Assembly (NCBI RefSeq): GCF_026151205.1
Contig: NC_087076.1
Coordinates: forward strand, 6,128,902 to 6,192,901
Direction: 5' to 3'
DNA: 64,000 nt
Source: Bolinopsis microptera
Lineage: Eukaryota; Ctenophora; Tentaculata; Lobata; Bolinopsidae
The notes under the pieces: model-generated
Told to the model about the DNA's origin: nothing
What the model saw: only the letters and a program-made list of their open reading frames with translations
Databases searched by the model: none
In this document: one piece after another, positions 55,801 to 61,800 of the stretch
How the letters are laid out: each line of letters starts with the position of its first letter
Position numbering within the stretch: the first letter of the stretch is position 1
Program-made: the position numbers and the translations under genes

Positions 55801-58800
55801 CAAGCGGTGAAGAAGCAAGCTCAGAGAGCCCGCCGGAACGAGAACCCTGTCCCTACAGCTCCGACGAACCTGGCAGACCTTGAACTGGAGGAGGACGACT
55901 GCATGTCTCTGGCTGGCGAACCTATGCTCCAGTTTGATAACAAAGACGACGAGCGACGAGTTATCATCTTTGGGACGGAGAAGAACCTGCGAGCCCTGGA
56001 GGACAGCAGCTCTTGGTACGTGGACGCGACCTTCTCCTCTTCTCCTCAGCTCTTTTACCAACTCCTCACCATTCACGCTGAGATGGTCAACTTCAACGAG
56101 GACGCTACCTGGGTCTTCCCTTGCATCTACATCCTCCTCACCCACAAGGATACCCCCATCTACAAGGAAGCCTTCGAAGCCCTCGACAGTCTTGGCAACT
56201 TCTCTCCAGACAAAATCATGGAGAGAACCCACCGAAGAGGAAGAAAGCTCACAGCGACAAGGACAGGAGGATTCACCGCATCGTGCAGAACTACCACTCT
56301 TACGTAGATGATGTCTTGACTTACCTGGATCCGCTCAGAAGTGTTATGTGAATTATTGATTGCTGTAACTTCTTGATAATGATTTGTGGGATTTAGATAT
56401 TATTGCTAATGCTATTGAGTGTGTCAAGTTATATTAACTTTTTGATTTTCAACAACTCAATATTATCGATTTACATTGTCTGCAAAGCCCTGAATAAAAA
56501 AATGAACAACTAAACTAACAAGAATTATACAAAATGATAAAGAGAAAAGAAAAAATAAAACTTATGCGAATCTAGAACAAAACTTAGAAACAAGTTGAAT
56601 GTGTAAGTTCTGTCTTAGGTACAGTTTCTAGTAGTAGTACCGCCGTACTGTCCAAAGTAAAGTGGGTGTCATGTGATCCGCCGTAACGTCCAACCTTTTT
56701 GGAAACTACCGCCGTACCGTCCTCCGCTGTACCGTCCTCTGCTGTACCGTCCACCGCCGCAGTGACTTCCGCCGCAGTGACCGGTTCCCATCTCAATATG
56801 ACAAGAGGGAGATTAAAGTGGTTAAGATATTCAAGTATGAGAACTTGCAATGAAAGAATTTTCGCAGCTGCATGCACTCACTAGAGTATTCTGTACGCAA
56901 TCAGGTAACGAATAATACGCAATATTTAAAGCTTAAATCAAGAATTGCGATATTCTGGGAATAAAGCCAGGTGTCTACAATGAAAAGTGAACTTATCCAT
57001 GTCCTATATTACGAGAAATTTCTGAAATTATTTGCACCTGGCTCTCCGCCTTTACTCCGTAAAGAAGTTAGAGTCAGCTCTTTTTCATTTGAAGAAGAAT
57101 AAGCCAATTATCTTTTGTTTTAAGTCATATTAAGCAGATGGTCATTTTTATATTGCAGGTCTTCGTTCTTATGAGCTGATACGAATGAAACTGTTTAAAA
57201 GTGATCAGAGAATCATATTTGAAGGGGTGTCTTAAAAGTCTCAACCATTCTTAATTAACATATCTCAACATATCTAACATATCTCAACTGCTACAGAAGA
57301 GGACACACTCACAGCTTAGGAGCCACTCTCATCTTATTAAACTGTTCCACTGTAACTGTCTGATACCGAGATTAGTAACACTCCTAAGAGGGCTAGATAC
57401 CGAGATTAGTAACACTCCTAAGAGGGCTAGATACCGAGATTAGTAACACTCCTAAGAGGGCTAGATACCGAGATTAGTAACACTCCTAAGAGGGCTAGAT
57501 ACCGAGATTAGTAACACTCCTAAGAGGGCTAGATACCGAGATTAGTAACACTCCTAAGAGGGCTAGATACCGAGATTAGTAACACTCCTAAGAGGGCTAG
57601 ATACCGAGATTAGTAACACTCCTAAGAGGGCTAGATACCGAGATTAGTAACACTCCTAAGAGGGCTAGAAGAGATTAGTAACACTCCTAAGAGGGCTAGA
57701 AATGTACAAGTTTGTCTGATACCGAGATTAGTAACACTCCTAAGAGGGCTAGAAATGTACAAGTTTGTCTGATACCGAGATTAGTAACACTCCTAAGAGG
57801 GCTAGAAATGTACGTGTTTGATGATGTGAAAGCTGGAGTAGACAGCTTTGATGGCATTTTATTGTTTATTAAAGGACGCGTGGAGAGGAAGAGATAAATG
57901 AATTTATTTAGGATAAAACGTAAGGAGCATGAGCATAGAGAACTGCTAGGCATCACTCGAGATTCAGCTAGTATTACCCACCTCTATCTTCCGGAAGGGA
58001 GGGAAATTTTAGCATAACAATGTCTAATCTAACAATGCTAATTTAACAATGCCTGATTTAGTAATTTGCCCTAATCCCAGGTTGAATATATTATACAGAA
58101 AACCGATTAAAGACAAGAGATAGGATGGCACATGCACAGTTTATCACAAAGCAAATATTGTCTATCTAAGTATCCCTTGGTCTAGTTTATAATTACCACG
58201 GAGGATGGAAGACTTAAAGGTGATGTCGGTAAAACAATGAGGCCCAAAGTCAACCTGGTCTCCAGCCAAATGACTCCAAATGACTCAGGCTACCCCTGGA
58301 GGGTATGGTACTAGATACATGACCTGGAGTATGGTAATGGGAGAGTATGGTACTAGACACATGACCTGGAGTATGGTAATCATACCACAGGTTTACTGTT
58401 GGATAATATGTGACCGGTGAGCCAACAAATCACAGTTTGTCTAGACAAAGGAGATAAGGACTCCAGGTGCCACCTAGGTTCACAGATTCGTAAAAAGTGT
58501 ACTGAGGGGCTTTTGTTGATGTCGTCAGTCGTGGTCTTTTCCTAGGCAGTATATATATGTCTAGCTCGTTTTAAAAATTGCTATTTGATGTGCTCAATTT
58601 CAGTTCGGGGGGAACTTAAATTTGCGTCAAAGTTTCCTCATTGAAAAGGAACTGAAACAGTTAGCTAATAAAATAGATCTTACAGATAAAGAACCGTACT
58701 TCAAAGATTTACAAACACGCAACACATACACTATACAGAGCTCAATGAAAGGCTCAATAAGAGTATTAATAAATCCTGAACTTAATTCTTTTAATCTGCA

Positions 58801-61800
58801 ATGTGGGAAGCTCCCATTAACCAGTTTGTCTGCGCAAACTGAGCTCTAATGTACCACTAGAATCCAGACAGTTGTAATTGTGTGTAGTCAATGGTTGTTT
58901 GTCCGACTCTAATGGGTAGGAAATCTATGACAATTTACAAAAACCTAAAACAGGGTGTCGAGGATTCTTAGGCCTGGAATGTTTCTTCAGGATAACGAAA
59001 GATCTGTGTCACAAAAATATAACAACAGGTCTAGCATGTGTAGAAAAAATCTTTAACTGGTAACCTTGTTGCCTATAAAGAGCAATTCTACCTGCACATT
59101 CACATTTTTTAATGAGATCGCGCGCAGTGATAACGACTTATTTGTTCAGGAAATAATAAACTTTGGACACGGTTTAAGTGTCAAAGTTTGCCCCCCCCCC
59201 CCCCCCCCCCCCAAGTTTATCTGTAGTGTCGTTAGACCATCTGCATTTAGAATGTCTGTATACTCCAAGCCTTTTGGACGATAGTTCTTAGAACTAAGTT
59301 GTATGTTTTTGCAATATTTGAACATGAAAATAACAATACCTCCCAATTCTGACGTTTATTGCTTTAAATTAGTTAATTGATAATTGTTTAGTCACATATT
59401 CATACCAATTAGTATACGATTAACTTAATATTCTCATTCATGCAACATTTAGACAATGTGACTTATATCGCTTACCAAACGGGTTACTACCATTACTACC
59501 ATCGCAATCATAAGAATCATCCAATACTTCAGAATCAGTTTCTAGTCCTAATTTTATGAAAAAAGTAATAATAAGATGGTTGCAAAGTGAAGAATTCCAG
59601 AAGGTTAAAGTTGAAATTATATTAATGCATATAATGCAAATGGAGGTTCAAACGTTTTAGAAATATAATTTGATAATTTACAGATGATGGCTGACATAAG
59701 ATAAGAAAGAAATAAACATTACCGCAACAGCGCAACACACAATACATCACACTGCGATACTGCAGTATTCCACGATAAAGAACCCTAACAAAACACGAAC
59801 AAATCACTAACCAGAGGTTTTCCTATCTCCCCCATTCTCCAGTGCCTCAGATCGCTGATTCCCGGCGAAGTCCCTCTTGAAGATAACCAATAGGGCCGTG
59901 ATCCTGTAGTCCAGGCGGACGTTCATTATAAACTCTAAGATCTCTATTATCTTTAACTTGGTGTTCATGACGATTACGTCAGATTCCGATTTTGCGCTGC
60001 CGCTTCCTTTCCTGGGATTATATTGTGTGAAATTGTTATTTATTTAAAATTTGCAGGATTCTTAAGAGTCAGATATAAACTTGAGGCCAGCAAGGTTTAA
60101 GAAGATCAATAGTAGAGCCTCTACTACAATGAGGCCAGCAGGGAAGGTCAATTCATTGTAATCATCAGAGTAATGTCATCAAAAGTTGTTTTCCACTTAT
60201 CAGCAGAATATCATAAATTATGATTAATTAAACCTTTATAAAATCATGACTGAATCATAACTATAAACCAATTTCCGATAGCATTATAGTTATTAAGTCT
60301 CATACTGATTTTTAAAGTTGATAGACTCTGTAAGACTAAAAAGATCAACATCTTACTACTCTTACAAAGCCAGTCGACATATAAAATCATAATTTTAAAC
60401 TAAATCGTTTGGTTATTATAAAATGACAGATTGTTCAAATCATATATTCATCGTGGTCAAATCATCCTTATTATGTACTAATTATGTGCTAATTTTGCAT
60501 TTATTCATGAATCATGTCAGCGAAACACAGATCATCACTGGTTCACATCTCACTGACACCTACAATTACAGCAGGAGTTACTGCCATTGACTCACAACCA
60601 CGCCAGATTACACATTAAACTGAACGGAGAAAACAGAAAAATGAATAAAATATATGCTTTTGCACGATAAGTAGCAGCGTTAACAGTAAAATTGCTAAGT
60701 GATTTTCAGCAAAACAAAACTGCGATCCACGGTTTTATCCTCAGCGATCCAGACATCTTGTCTATTTATCTAGACACAGTTTCACACATTTACGGTTCAA
60801 ATGTTTAAATCAACATAAAACGCAGATAATGATGTAATGTAATGCTTTAAGATGAATACGGTCAAATGCTTTATCTTCAAATGGGGCTTCGAAGCAGCTG
60901 GCTCAGCAGATGGCACGTGTCAAGTTCTCTCTCCCTCTGTGTGAATGGAACACAAGATAAATATAAACAATTAAATGCAGCAACTGAGTAGAGCAGTGAA
61001 ATGGGGCTGGACACGGTAACGAGCAGCAGGACGGTTAGCTCGGGTATCACTTACGACATGCTCATTCCGCCCGTTATGGCGGTCAGGAGGTTGTCGGAGG
61101 ATTCTCCAGCCTCCGTACCCTCGGTGGGAGAAGCCGGCGCCGGCGCCCCGTCAGGAGCGGCGGCGGGTGGCGGTGCTGGGGCCCCGCCTTCTGGCGCCCT
61201 GTAGTGTGGTGTCCATTACTGACTATTCCGTTATTCCTAAAACTTAACGGTAACCTGCACTTGTAGCCCCAATTTCAAAACATATGTACAACGAGAGTAG
61301 AAAAATGTAATGATGCGATAACTCTGAATGAAGCCATATAATACTAAATCAAGTAGCTTAAACTGACGCGTTGATGAAACATAAACGCTAAATTAAGCCT
61401 TTATGTCGATAATCGGCTGTAAAATCACGATGGAATCAAAAATCAGAGGAGTGATTGGTACGGATCACAAATCATGACATCATAATATTGAGTCGGCTGA
61501 ATCAGATAATATCGTAGAGACAAAAAACGCACGGTTGAACAGGAGGGGGTGGAGCGGCACCCTCTCCCCCAAGGACCATGTTCGTTACTGCAGCTCCTAG
61601 GTCGCTGATAGCTCGTAACACCTCTGAAACAACTTGGTAGTAGGGTTTAATAATTACAGTATTTCATTTTGTTGGTGATTTGAAATTATTTGATGGCTGG
61701 GTTTGTTTAAGGGAAATAGATTTATACTTGTACCAAAGTATACCTTTAGCTGGCCCCTTTACGCAGTCCAATATAGATAACATTGTCTTTGTCAATGCAA

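Noticed and set aside
58622-58849. 75-codon plus-strand frame
   Set aside because: No family resemblance and no flanking signals; left as intron sequence.
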